Origin: Streptomyces cyaneus
GTDB lineage: Bacteria > Actinomycetota > Actinomycetes > Streptomycetales > Streptomycetaceae
Length of the DNA stretch: 64,000 nt
Assembly (NCBI RefSeq): GCF_004028635.1
Contig: NZ_RQJW01000006.1
Span: 558,001 to 622,000, forward strand
Direction: 5' to 3'
Part shown: positions 16,087-24,783 of the stretch, in pieces
Layout of the letters: every line of letters begins with the position of its first letter
How positions within the stretch are numbered: position 1 is the first letter of the stretch
Notes under the pieces: model-generated
What the model saw: only the letters and a program-made list of their open reading frames with translations
What the model was told of the DNA's origin: nothing
Database searches by the model: none
Made by a program: the position numbers and the translations under genes

Positions 16087-17700
16087 CTAGAGGGGGATGT
16101 TGCCGTGCTTCTTCGGAGGCAGGGATTCCCGCTTGGTGCGCAGTTGACGCAGGCCGCGTACGACATGGCGGCGGGTGTCGGACGGCATGATCACCGAGTC
16201 GATGTAGCCGCGCTCGGCCGCGATGTAGGGGTTGAGGAGGGTGTCCTCGTACTCCTGGATCAGCCGGGCGCGCACCGCCTCCAGATCCTCGCCGTTCGCC
16301 TCCGCCTCGGCGATGGTGCGCCGGTGCAGGATGTTGACGGCGCCCTGGGCGCCCATGACGGCGATCTGGGCGGTCGGCCAGGCGAGGTTGATGTCGGCGC
16401 CGAGGTGCTTGGAGCCCATGACGTCATAGGCGCCGCCGAAGGCCTTGCGGGTGATGACCGTGATGAGCGGGACCGTGGCTTCCGCGTAGGCGTAGATCAG
16501 CTTGGCGCCTCGGCGGATGATGCCGTCGTGCTCCTGGTCGACGCCGGGCAGGAAGCCGGGCACGTCCACGAAGGTGATCACGGGCACGTTGAAGGCGTCG
16601 CAGGTCCGCACGAAGCGGGCCGCCTTCTCGCTGGCCTGGATGTCGAGGCAGCCGGCGAACTGCATCGGCTGGTTGGCCACGATGCCGACCGGGCGGCCCT
16701 CGACCCGGCCGAAGCCGGTGAGGATGTTCGGCGCGAACAGCGGCTGCGTCTCGAAGAACTCGGCGTCGTCCAGGATGTGTTCGATCACCGTGTGCATGTC
16801 GTACGGCTGGTTCGCGCTGTCCGGCACGATGCGGTCCAGCTCGTGGTCCTCGTCGGTGACGGCGAGGTCCGCCTCCTCCGGGAACGCCGGAGGCTCGGAC
16901 AGGTTGTTGGACGGCAGGTACGACAGCAGCTGCTTGACGTACTCGATGGCGTCCTTCTCGTCGCCGGCCATGTGATGGGCCACGCCGGAGGCGGAGTTGT
17001 GGGTGCGGGCGCCGCCCAGCTCCTCGAAGCCGACGTCCTCACCGGTGACGGTCTTGATGACGTCCGGGCCGGTGATGAACATGTGCGAGGTCTGGTCGAC
17101 CATGACCGTGAAGTCGGTGATGGCGGGGGAGTACACCGCACCGCCCGCACACGGGCCGACGACCAGGCTGATCTGCGGGATGACGCCGCTCGCGTGCGTG
17201 TTGCGGCGGAAGATCTCGCCGTACGCGCCCAGCGAGGCCACGCCCTCCTGGATGCGGGCGCCGCCGGAGTCGTTGATGCCGATGACCGGACAGCCGGTCT
17301 TCAGCGCGAAGTCCATGACCTTGACGATCTTCTGGCCGTAGACCTCGCCCAGCGCACCGCCGAAGACGGTGAAGTCCTGGGAGAACACGGCGACGGGGCG
17401 GCCGTCGACGGTTCCGTACCCGGTGACGACGCCGTCGCCGTACGGGCGGTTCTTCTCCAGGCCGAAGTTGGTGGAGCGGTGCCGGGCGAACTCGTCGAGC
17501 TCGACGAAGGAGTCCTCGTCGAGGAGCAGCTCGATGCGCTCACGAGCCGTCAACTTGCCCTTGGCGTGCTGCTTTTCGACGGCGCGAGCGGAGCCGGCGT
17601 GCGTCGCTTCCTCGATACGGCGCTGGAGATCCGCGAGCTTGCCCGCGGTGGTGTGGATGTCGATCCCTTGGATCTCGTGACGCTCTTCCGGCTCGGACAT
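16087..17700 (-). CDS. pccB: Propionyl-CoA carboxylase beta subunit (carboxyltransferase)
   Basis: A 537-residue carboxyltransferase of the crotonase-like fold, nearly co-linear with S. coelicolor PccB (~530). It transfers CO2 from biotin on the alpha subunit to propionyl-CoA, yielding methylmalonyl-CoA. Visible are the TAGKLADLQRRI N-terminus, INDSGGARIQEGV (first oxyanion loop), VGPCAGGAVYSPAI, VDVPGFLPGVDQEHDGIIRRGAKL and AYDVMGSKHLGAD. The Asp in VDVPGFLPGVDQEHDG is in the region known to set acyl-CoA choice. It is divergent from birA, so carboxylase and its biotinylating enzyme share a 110-bp promoter region. Confidence 0.96.
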   Translation of the reverse strand: MSEPEERHEIQGIDIHTTAGKLADLQRRIEEATHAGSARAVEKQHAKGKLTARERIELLLDEDSFVELDEFARHRSTNFGLEKNRPYGDGVVTGYGTVDGRPVAVFSQDFTVFGGALGEVYGQKIVKVMDFALKTGCPVIGINDSGGARIQEGVASLGAYGEIFRRNTHASGVIPQISLVVGPCAGGAVYSPAITDFTVMVDQTSHMFITGPDVIKTVTGEDVGFEELGGARTHNSASGVAHHMAGDEKDAIEYVKQLLSYLPSNNLSEPPAFPEEADLAVTDEDHELDRIVPDSANQPYDMHTVIEHILDDAEFFETQPLFAPNILTGFGRVEGRPVGIVANQPMQFAGCLDIQASEKAARFVRTCDAFNVPVITFVDVPGFLPGVDQEHDGIIRRGAKLIYAYAEATVPLITVITRKAFGGAYDVMGSKHLGADINLAWPTAQIAVMGAQGAVNILHRRTIAEAEANGEDLEAVRARLIQEYEDTLLNPYIAAERGYIDSVIMPSDTRRHVVRGLRQLRTKRESLPPKKHGNIPL

Positions 17701-17810
17701 CGGGATGGCGCTCCCTGCCTGCTCAAAAGGGGGGACGGTTACTCATCCGTAGCGTAGTGGGGTGCCTACGAATCAGCAGTGCGGCGTTTCACACACCTAG
17801 GGTGGCTTGC

Positions 17811-18680
17811 ATGACGCCGCGAGATGCATCAGACGACAGCCGCTGGTCCGACCTGGAACGTCCGCCGCTGAACGCCGCCGCGCTGCGCCGCGGGCTGGTC
17901 AAGGACGGCGGACACGGCGGGCTCTACTGCGACATCGAGGTCGTGCAGCGTACCGGCTCCACGAACGCCGATCTGGTGGCCCTGGCCACCGAGGGCAGGG
18001 CGGAGGAGGGCGCCGTCCTCGTCGCCGAGGAGCAGACGGCGGGCAGGGGGCGGCTGGACCGGCAGTGGACGGCACCGGCCCGCTCGGGCCTGTTCTTCTC
18101 CGTGCTGCTGAACCCGGCCGAGGTGCCGGCCGCCCGCTGGGGGTGGCTGCCGCTGCTCACGGGCGTCGCCGTGGCCACGGGGCTGTCGCGGGCCGCCGGC
18201 GTCGATACGGCACTCAAGTGGCCCAACGACCTGCTGGTGACTGTCGGTGGCGAGGAGCGAAAGGCCGGCGGGATCCTGGCGGAGCGGGCCGGGAACGAAG
18301 GCGTGGTCATCGGCGTCGGCATCAATGTCACCCTGCGTGAGGACGAGCTGCCGGTGCCCCAGGCGGGCTCACTGGCCCTCGCCGGAGCCGTGAGCACGGA
18401 CCGGGATCCGCTGCTGCGAGGCGTGCTGCGGTCGCTGGAGGAGTGGTACGGGCGCTGGCGGGCCGCGGTGGGGGACCCGGTGGTGAGCGGGCTGCAGGAG
18501 ACGTACGCGGCGGGGTGCGCGACGCTGGGGAGGGTCGTGCGGGCCGAGTTGCCGGGGGATCGGTCGATCACCGGGGAGGCGGTCGCCATCGACGGCGACG
18601 GACGGCTGGTGCTGGCCACGGCGGAAGGGGTGCAGGAGCCCGTAGGAGCGGGGGACATCGTGCATCTGAGGCCGGCGTAG
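17811..18680 (+). CDS. birA: Biotin-[acetyl-CoA-carboxylase] ligase
   Basis: A 289-residue biotin protein ligase that activates biotin with ATP and attaches it to the BCCP lysine of AccA2 and similar proteins. Motifs are QRTGSTNADL, the adenylate-binding AEEQTAGRGRLDRQW, LKWPNDLLV, KAGGILAE and VIGVGINVT. It lacks the N-terminal winged-helix repressor domain of E. coli BirA, so it is a mono-functional ligase. The ATG at 17811 is preferred; TAGGGT ends 7 nt before it, a leaderless pattern. An in-frame start at 17757 would extend the protein with non-conserved sequence. Confidence 0.94.
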   Translation: MTPRDASDDSRWSDLERPPLNAAALRRGLVKDGGHGGLYCDIEVVQRTGSTNADLVALATEGRAEEGAVLVAEEQTAGRGRLDRQWTAPARSGLFFSVLLNPAEVPAARWGWLPLLTGVAVATGLSRAAGVDTALKWPNDLLVTVGGEERKAGGILAERAGNEGVVIGVGINVTLREDELPVPQAGSLALAGAVSTDRDPLLRGVLRSLEEWYGRWRAAVGDPVVSGLQETYAAGCATLGRVVRAELPGDRSITGEAVAIDGDGRLVLATAEGVQEPVGAGDIVHLRPA

Positions 18681-18785
18681 GTGCGGGTGGGGCTGTACGC
18701 CTCTCGGGAGTGAGGTGGCCCACACCTGCCGTAAAGTGAAGGCCGGTCGATTTACTGACCGCGGCAGATCGGAAGGGCAGCAGGC

Positions 18786-19913
18786 GTGACCGTCGACGAT
18801 TCGGGCTCCGGCACGGGCGCGGACGGCCGGGTGGACCCCCACGCCGCCGACCCCGGCGAGGATCCGCTCGCCCTGCGCCTCGAAGGCCTCATCCTCGGCG
18901 CCGAGCGGCGCTACACCCCGTTTCAGGCGGCCCGCAGCGCCGGAGTCTCCATGGAGCTGGCGTCCCGGTTCTGGCGGGCCATGGGCTTCGCCGACATCGG
19001 GCAGGCCAAGGCGCTGACCGAGGCAGATGTACTGGCGCTCAGGCGCCTCGCCGGTCTCGTCGAGGCGGGGCTGCTCAGCGAGGCCATGGCCGTGCAGGTG
19101 GCCAGGTCCACCGGACAGACCACCGCGCGGCTCGCCGAGTGGCAGATCGACTCCTTCCTGGAGGGGCTGACCGAGCCGCCGGAGCCGGGGATGACGCGCA
19201 CCGAGGTGACGTACCCGATCATCGAGCTGCTCCTGCCCGAGCTGGAGGAGTTCCTCGTCTACGTCTGGCGCCGCCAGCTCGCCGCCTCGGCCGGCCGCGT
19301 CATCCAGGCCGCCGACGACGAGGAGATGGTCGACCGGAGGCTGGCGGTCGGATTCGCCGACCTCGTCGGGTTCACGCGGCTGACCCGCCGTATGGAGGAG
19401 GAGGAACTCGGCGAACTCGTCGAGGCCTTCGAGACCACGGCGGCCGACCTGGTGGCCGCGCGCGGCGGGCGACTGGTCAAGACGCTCGGCGACGAGGTCC
19501 TGTACGCGGCCGACGACGCGGGGGTCGCGGCGGAGATCGCCCTGCGGCTCATCGAGACGATGGCGGGCGACGAGACGATGCCCGAGCTGCGCGTCGGCAT
19601 CGCCTTCGGCACGGTGACCACCCGTATGGGCGATGTCTTCGGTACGACCGTGAACCTGGCCTCCCGGCTCACGTCGATAGCTCCGCGTGACGCCGTTCTC
19701 GTCGACAGCGCCTTCGCGGAGGAACTCATCCGAACGGGTGAAGCGCCTGCGTCGGAGGCGGAGGCCGCGGAAGCCGCTGCCGCCGCGGAGAAGGAGGGGG
19801 AGGAGCCGCCGGTGTATCGGTTTGCGCTGCAGCCGATGTGGCAGCGGCCGGTGCGGGGGCTTGGTGTGGTGGAGCCTTGGCTTTTGACGCGGAGGGCGTC
19901 CTCGGGGGACTGA
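18786..19913 (+). CDS. cya: Class III adenylate cyclase
   Basis: Makes cAMP from ATP. The 375-residue protein has an N-terminal regulatory part (residues ~25-170; LEGLILGAERRYTPFQAARSAGV resembles a helical sensor module) and a C-terminal cyclase homology domain (~180-340). The latter has the metal-binding FADLVGFTRL, the LVKTLGDEVLY strand with the second metal Asp, and TTVNLASRLTSIAP with the transition-state Asn/Arg. The orthologue in S. coelicolor is the Cya enzyme linked to spore germination and development. The GTG at 18786 has GGAAGGGCAG upstream. An Ala/Glu-rich linker lies near the C-terminus. No membrane segment is evident. Confidence 0.93.
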   Translation: MTVDDSGSGTGADGRVDPHAADPGEDPLALRLEGLILGAERRYTPFQAARSAGVSMELASRFWRAMGFADIGQAKALTEADVLALRRLAGLVEAGLLSEAMAVQVARSTGQTTARLAEWQIDSFLEGLTEPPEPGMTRTEVTYPIIELLLPELEEFLVYVWRRQLAASAGRVIQAADDEEMVDRRLAVGFADLVGFTRLTRRMEEEELGELVEAFETTAADLVAARGGRLVKTLGDEVLYAADDAGVAAEIALRLIETMAGDETMPELRVGIAFGTVTTRMGDVFGTTVNLASRLTSIAPRDAVLVDSAFAEELIRTGEAPASEAEAAEAAAAAEKEGEEPPVYRFALQPMWQRPVRGLGVVEPWLLTRRASSGD

Positions 19914-19938
19914 GCGCCGTTCAGCTGACTGTGGTGTG

Positions 19939-19995
19939 TCGGCTGCGGGTGTGTGGGGGCTGGTCGCGCAGTTCCCCGCGCCCCTTTGGGGCGTT
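19939..19995. repeat. Short dispersed intergenic repeat
   Basis: Contains GGGGGCTGGTCGCGCAGTTC followed by CCCGCGCCCC, the reverse complement of the unit near 29610-29645. It lies between cya and a convergent gene and may help terminate both. This phrase is common in Streptomyces intergenic DNA. Confidence 0.6.
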
Positions 19996-20011
19996 GCAGT
20001 GAGCGATCTTG

Positions 20012-20632
20012 TCAGTTGCCGTCGGCCAGGGAATCTACGCAAAGGCCGATGACCGGCACGCAGACTGAGTCCTCGTCGGGGTGATCCGGCTGGGGGGCCG
20101 GGGGATTTGTCGTCGGTCGGCTGGGGGGCTGGGGCGGGGCCGGTTGGGGTGTCTGGCTGGTCTGCGCTGGTGGGCGGGGTGCGGACGGGTGTGCCGGGGT
20201 GTCTGCCGACGGCGTGCCGGGGCCTGCCGGCGCTGTGGTGTTCGGTTTCGGTACGACGATCGTGGTCGTTGTCGGTGTCGTGTTCAGGCCGCCCATGACG
20301 GAGGTGGCGGACGGGCTCGGCTGTGAGGCGGCCGTCGGGACGGTGGCGGCGGCGTTTGCCGAGTTGTCCGTGCGCGTGTGCGCGTCCATGCCTGGGTCGG
20401 AGTCCGAGGCGGGCTCCGTTTCCGTTGCGCCCAGGCCCGCTACTTCGGTGTCTGGGGTCAGGCGTACGAGGCTCAGGGCGCCGGCCGCCAGGGCCAGGCC
20501 GCCGGCTGCCAGGAGGACCTTGCGGGGGCGGGGGCGCCGGTGGCGGCCGCGGGGGCCGAAGAGTCGGGTGGTGGTCTGTCCGTCCTCACCGACCGTCACG
20601 GTTTCCGTCGTTGTTTCCGTGGTCCGACTCAT
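20012..20632 (-). CDS. Single-pass membrane protein with Pro/Thr-rich exterior and C-terminal Cys pair
   Basis: A 206-residue protein of unknown function. A Thr/Glu-rich start (MSRTTETTTETVTVGEDGQ), a very basic patch (RGRHRRPRPRK) and one hydrophobic helix (about residues 39-57) predict a cytoplasm-in anchor. The rest (~60-185) is low-complexity Ala/Pro/Thr/Ser, typical of a cell-wall-spanning stalk. The last 20 residues stand out: CVPVIGLCVDSLADGN holds two cysteines seven apart, suited to an extracytoplasmic disulfide. GGGAGGGG precedes the ATG by about 6 nt, which fixes the start. No family is recognised. Confidence 0.75.
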   Translation of the reverse strand: MSRTTETTTETVTVGEDGQTTTRLFGPRGRHRRPRPRKVLLAAGGLALAAGALSLVRLTPDTEVAGLGATETEPASDSDPGMDAHTRTDNSANAAATVPTAASQPSPSATSVMGGLNTTPTTTTIVVPKPNTTAPAGPGTPSADTPAHPSAPRPPAQTSQTPQPAPPQPPSRPTTNPPAPQPDHPDEDSVCVPVIGLCVDSLADGN

Positions 20633-20824
20633 CACGACCCCTCCCAACCCGCTCGCGCCCCCGATGCGCCGTGGCTCGCGCACGTTATGCGCTGTCGTTG
20701 GCGGTAGGGCGGGAGTTGGGCGGGATGTCACTCGAACGGGGTGTCGGGACCGGCCTTTCCCTGGCGGGGTCCGACTGCGATGATCGGGATGAGTGTTGTT
20801 AACCCGCGTTAACTGGAGGGTGTC

Positions 20825-21640
20825 ATGAGTGAGCAGCGGTACGGAGAGTTCGTGCTGGTGCGGCGACACGGCGACGGCGACGGCGGCGTCGGGCATGTCG
20901 CGGAGCTCGTCCTCGACCGGCCCAAGGCCATGAACGCCGTGTCGACGGAGATGGCCCGTTCGATCGCGGGGGCGTGTGCGGCGCTGGGGGCCGACCGTGA
21001 CGTACGGGTGGTGGTGCTGACCTCGACGCATGAGCGGGCGTTCTGTGTCGGGGCGGATCTGAAGGAGCGGAATTCGTTCAGCGACGCGGATCTGGTGCGG
21101 CAGCGGCCCGTGGCGCGGGGGGCCTACACGGGGGTGCTGGAGTTGCCGGTGCCGACGATCGCGGCGGTGCACGGCTTCGCCCTGGGGGGTGGCTTCGAAC
21201 TGGCTTTGTCCTGCGATGTGATCGTGGCCGACCGTACGGCTGTGGTGGGGCTGCCCGAGGTGTCGGTCGGGGTGATTCCAGGGGGTGGGGGTACGCAGTT
21301 GCTGCCTCGGCGAGTGGGGGCTGCTCGGGCGGCGGAGCTGATCTTCACTGCGCGGCGCGTCGAGGCTGGTGAGGCTCGGGAGCTGGGGCTGGTGGATGTG
21401 CTGGTCGAGGAGGGGCGGGCTCGGGAGGAGGCCCTGGCGCTCGGGGGCCGGATCGCCGTGAACTCACCGGTCGGCCTGCGGGCGGCCAAGCGTGCGCTGC
21501 GGGTGGGGCATGGGCTGGACCTGCGGGCCGGGCTGGAGGTCGAGGACGCGGCTTGGCGGGCGACGGCGTTTTCCGGGGACCGGGCGGAGGGGGTGGCGGC
21601 GTTCAACGAGAAGCGGCGGCCTGAGTGGCCGGGGGAGTGA
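20825..21640 (+). CDS. Enoyl-CoA hydratase/isomerase family protein
   Basis: A 271-residue crotonase-fold enzyme. It shows the CoA/oxyanion-hole segments CVGADLKERN and AAVHGFALGGGFELALSCDVIVAD, the glutamate region LPEVSVGVIPGGGGTQLLPR (Glu and the following GGGG loop) and the C-terminal SGDRAEGVAAFNEKRRPEW. This fits hydration of trans-2-enoyl-CoA in beta-oxidation or a related acyl-CoA step. GGAGGG is 5 nt before the ATG. The gene stands alone between cya and a diguanylate cyclase gene. Confidence 0.92.
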   Translation: MSEQRYGEFVLVRRHGDGDGGVGHVAELVLDRPKAMNAVSTEMARSIAGACAALGADRDVRVVVLTSTHERAFCVGADLKERNSFSDADLVRQRPVARGAYTGVLELPVPTIAAVHGFALGGGFELALSCDVIVADRTAVVGLPEVSVGVIPGGGGTQLLPRRVGAARAAELIFTARRVEAGEARELGLVDVLVEEGRAREEALALGGRIAVNSPVGLRAAKRALRVGHGLDLRAGLEVEDAAWRATAFSGDRAEGVAAFNEKRRPEWPGE

Positions 21641-21811
21641 CGGGGGCCCTTTGGGGGTTGGGTGGGGTGACCGGTTGGGGGGCGGGGCGATTGCTGGTGG
21701 GGTGGCAGGAGTTGCCGGTGGGGCGGTGGATCGCTGGCGGGGAGGGGCGGATTGCTCCCCGTTCGCCACACCAACGTCCCAAATCGGCGCAAAACTACCT
21801 AGCCTGGAGTG

Positions 21812-22960
21812 ATGGGTGAGGACAGACGGCTCGCGGCCGTAGTGGCGTTGGCGCAGGGGATGGCGGCGGCGCACACCCCGCGTGAGTCCTGGCGGGCGGC
21901 GGCGCTCGGGGCGTGTCGGGCCTTGGCCGGGAGCTTTGCGGCGCTGTCGGTGTGGGAGCGGGAGCTCGGGCGGTTGCGGGTGCTCGTGAATGTGGGGGAC
22001 CGGGCTCGGGGGGAAGAGGAGTTTCCGAGCGACGAGGCCTATCCCGTGCATCAGTTCCCGGAGATCACCGAATTCCTGCACGAGCGGTGGGCCGCCGGTG
22101 GTGAGCCCAACGCCTGGGTGGAGACGGCCGAGGGTCCCTCCACCGGTCATCCCGGGTACTGCCACCAGCGGGTGGCCGCCCTGCGGCGTCGTGGACGGGG
22201 CTGCTGTGTCGTGGCGCCGATCGTGCTGAACGGGCGTGCTTGGGGAGAGCTGTATGTAGCCCGTTCCGCCGGTGCGCCTGTCTTCGACCGTGAGGACGCC
22301 GACTTCGCGACGGTGCTGGCCTCCGTCGTGGCCGCCGGGATAGCGCAGTGCGAGCGGCTGGAGGAGGCTCGGCGGCTGGCGTTCACCGACGCGTTGACGG
22401 GGCTGGCCAATCGGCGGGCTGTCGATGTGCGGTTGGAGGAGGCCATTGAGCGGCACCGCGGTCACGGTGTCGTCGTGAGCCTCGTCGTCTGCGATCTCAA
22501 TGGGCTGAAGCGGGTGAACGACACGCGGGGGCATGCCGTGGGCGACCGGCTTCTGGAGCGGTTCGGGTCGGTGTTGTCGCTGTGTGGTGCCATGCTGCCC
22601 GGGGCTCTTGCGGCTCGGCTCGGCGGTGACGAGTTCTGTCTGCTTGTCGTCGGGGCGCCCGCCGATGATGTGGTGAAGGCTGCCGATGAACTGTGCCGGC
22701 GTGCCGCTGAGTTGGAGCTGGGGGAAGGGGTCGCGTGTGGGGTGGCGTCCACGGAGGATGCCATCGGGCCGGTTCGCTCTGCGCGGCGGCTGTTTCGGCT
22801 TGCTGATGCGGCTCAGTACCAGGCGAAGGCGGTTCGGGCCGGGAAGCCTGTTGTTGCGGGGCGGGAGGGGCCGGACGATCCTGTGGTGCGGCTCGCTGAC
22901 GCGGAGCCCTCCGGGGAGGGGGTCGTGGAACGGCGGCGCTTCCGTGGCCGCCTGCCGTGA
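21812..22960 (+). CDS. GAF-GGDEF protein, probable diguanylate cyclase
   Basis: A 382-residue cytoplasmic protein. Residues ~10-185 form a GAF-like sensor (CCVVAPIVLNGRAWGELYVARSAG). Residues ~190-360 form a GGDEF domain with DALTGLANRRAVD, VVSLVVCDLNGLKRVND, an intact LGGDEF active site and the LFRLADAAQYQAKA helix. It should make c-di-GMP from two GTP. The RxxD inhibitory motif normally placed just before GGDEF is absent (GALAARLGGDEF), so product inhibition at that site is not expected. TAGCCT ends 6 nt before the ATG (leaderless pattern); a GTG three bases earlier is possible. The C-terminal ~30 residues are variable. Confidence 0.92.
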   Translation: MGEDRRLAAVVALAQGMAAAHTPRESWRAAALGACRALAGSFAALSVWERELGRLRVLVNVGDRARGEEEFPSDEAYPVHQFPEITEFLHERWAAGGEPNAWVETAEGPSTGHPGYCHQRVAALRRRGRGCCVVAPIVLNGRAWGELYVARSAGAPVFDREDADFATVLASVVAAGIAQCERLEEARRLAFTDALTGLANRRAVDVRLEEAIERHRGHGVVVSLVVCDLNGLKRVNDTRGHAVGDRLLERFGSVLSLCGAMLPGALAARLGGDEFCLLVVGAPADDVVKAADELCRRAAELELGEGVACGVASTEDAIGPVRSARRLFRLADAAQYQAKAVRAGKPVVAGREGPDDPVVRLADAEPSGEGVVERRRFRGRLP

Positions 22961-22993
22961 CGGTGCCCGGCGCGGGGGCGGGCCTCGCGGGTT

Positions 22994-23095
22994 TTCGCCC
23001 CCGCCGCCCCTACCCGACCCGTCCCTGGGGGCTGCCGCCCCCAGACCCCCGCTTCGGCCCTGAACGGGCCTCGTCCTCAAACGCCGGACGGGCTG
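22994..23095 (-). repeat. Dispersed ~100-bp intergenic repeat unit
   Basis: One copy of the unit also found twice at 6087-6342 and near 47120-47395. It includes CGCCCCCGCCGCCCCTACCC, a CTGGGGGCTGCCGCCCCCAG hairpin and CTCAAACGCCGGACGGGCTG. It sits 34 bp after the GGDEF gene stop and interrupts what looks like a small minus-strand reading frame at 23096-23185. Confidence 0.85.
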
Positions 23096-23185
23096 GATGA
23101 TGCCGACCGGTGCTGGGAAGTGGCGGTTGACGCCGGTGTTGTAAGGGTCGTACCAGCCGCCCACTAGTGACATCTTCGTCTTCAC
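23096..23185 (-). pseudogene. Small reading frame cut at its 3' end by the repeat
   Basis: On the minus strand a GTG at 23185 has AGGAG 8 nt upstream and opens a frame beginning VKTKMSLVGGWYDPYNTGVN, then RHFPAPVGII. Third codon positions are mostly G/C and the composition (Trp, Tyr, Asn, His) is unlike shadow frames. The frame then runs without a stop into the repeat at 22994-23095, so the natural end appears lost. It starts only 17 bp from hutH on the other strand, so its promoter would overlap hutH; that argues for caution. No family is recognised. Confidence 0.35.
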
Positions 23186-23202
23186 TGCGTACGCTCCTGA
23201 AT

Positions 23203-24747
23203 ATGGATATGCACACTGTGGTGGTGGGGACGTCCGGGGTCACCGCGTCCGACGTTCTTGCCGTGGCGCGCGGTGGGGCGCGTGTGGAGTTGTCGGGGGA
23301 GGCGGTGGCGGCGCTTGGCGCGGCGCGCGAGATCGTGGAGGCGTTGGCGGCCAAGCCCGACCCGGTCTACGGCGTCTCCACCGGCTTCGGGGCCCTGGCG
23401 ACCCGGCACATCAGCCAGGAGCTGCGGGCCCAGCTGCAGCGCAACATCGTGCGCTCGCACGCCGCCGGGATGGGGCCGCGGGTGGAGCGCGAGGTCGTAC
23501 GGGCGCTGATGTTCCTGCGGCTCAAGACCGTCTGCTCGGGGCATACCGGTGTGCGGCCGGAGGTCGCGCAGACCATGGCTGACGTTCTGAACGCCGGCAT
23601 CACGCCCGTCGTCCACGAGTACGGCTCCCTCGGCTGCTCCGGCGACCTCGCTCCCCTTTCGCACTGCGCCCTCGCGCTGATGGGGGAAGGGGAGGCGGAG
23701 GGTCCGGACGGGAGTGTGCGGCCTGCTGGAGAACTTCTCGCCGCCCACGGCATCGCACCCGTCGAGCTGCGGGAGAAGGAGGGCCTCGCCCTCCTCAACG
23801 GCACCGACGGCATGCTCGGGATGCTCGTCATGGCCCTCGCCGACCTCGACACCCTTTACAAGTCCGCCGACGTCACCGCAGCGCTGAGCCTTGAAGGGCT
23901 CCTCGGGACGGACAAGGTGCTCGCACCCGAGTTGCATGCCATCCGGCCGCATCCGGGACAAGGCGCCTCCGCCGCCAACATGCTGGCCGTGCTGAAGGGT
24001 TCGGGGCTGACCGGACATCACCAGGACGACGCGCCCCGCGTCCAGGACGCGTACTCGGTGCGGTGTGCTCCGCAGGTCGCCGGTGCCGGGCGGGACACCA
24101 TGGCCCACGCCCGGCTCGTCGCCGAGCGGGAGCTGGCGTCGGCGGTCGACAACCCCGTCGTCCTGCCCGACGGGCGCGTCGAGTCCAACGGCAACTTCCA
24201 TGGCGCGCCCGTCGCCTACGTGCTCGACTTCCTCGCTATCGCCGTCGCCGACCTCGCCTCCATCGCCGAGCGCCGGACCGACCGGCTGCTGGACAAGAAC
24301 CGCAGCCACGGGCTGCCGCCGTTCCTGGCCGACGACGCCGGCGTCGACTCGGGGCTGATGATCGCCCAGTACACGCAGGCCGCCCTGGTGAGCGAGTTGA
24401 AGCGGCTGGCCGTTCCCGCGTCCGCCGACTCCATTCCCTCCTCCGCCATGCAGGAGGACCACGTCTCCATGGGCTGGTCCGCCGCCCGCAAGCTGCGTAC
24501 CGCCGTCGACAACCTCACGCGTGTCCTGGCGGTCGAGCTCTACGCCGCCACCCGCGCCATCGAGCTGCGGGAAGGGCTCGCCCCGGCACCGGCCTCGCAG
24601 GCGGTCATCGACGCCGTACGGGCCGCCGGAGTCCAGGGCCCGGGGCCGGACCGGTTCCTGGCGCCCGACCTCGCCGCGGCCGATGCGTTCGTGCGGGGTG
24701 GGGAGCTGGTCGTGGCGGTGGAGAAGGTCACCGGGCCGCTCCAGTGA
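23203..24747 (+). CDS. hutH: Histidine ammonia-lyase
   Basis: Deaminates L-histidine to trans-urocanate, the first step of histidine use. The 514-residue protein matches Streptomyces HutH in length and start (MDMHTVVVGTSG). The MIO electrophile forms from the tripeptide in EYGSLGCSGDLAPLSH; it is Cys-Ser-Gly rather than the common Ala-Ser-Gly, as I recall for the S. griseus enzyme. Other landmarks are YGVSTGFGALA, RNIVRSHAAGMG, GHHQDDAPRVQDAYSVRCAPQV and QEDHVSMGW. TACGCT (23190-23195) ends 7 nt before the ATG at 23203, a leaderless pattern; a second ATG at 23209 is possible. A strong hairpin follows at 24784. Confidence 0.96.
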   Translation: MDMHTVVVGTSGVTASDVLAVARGGARVELSGEAVAALGAAREIVEALAAKPDPVYGVSTGFGALATRHISQELRAQLQRNIVRSHAAGMGPRVEREVVRALMFLRLKTVCSGHTGVRPEVAQTMADVLNAGITPVVHEYGSLGCSGDLAPLSHCALALMGEGEAEGPDGSVRPAGELLAAHGIAPVELREKEGLALLNGTDGMLGMLVMALADLDTLYKSADVTAALSLEGLLGTDKVLAPELHAIRPHPGQGASAANMLAVLKGSGLTGHHQDDAPRVQDAYSVRCAPQVAGAGRDTMAHARLVAERELASAVDNPVVLPDGRVESNGNFHGAPVAYVLDFLAIAVADLASIAERRTDRLLDKNRSHGLPPFLADDAGVDSGLMIAQYTQAALVSELKRLAVPASADSIPSSAMQEDHVSMGWSAARKLRTAVDNLTRVLAVELYAATRAIELREGLAPAPASQAVIDAVRAAGVQGPGPDRFLAPDLAAADAFVRGGELVVAVEKVTGPLQ

Positions 24748-24783
24748 TTCCGTAACTCCCAGGACGCCACCGTGGCATGGAAG

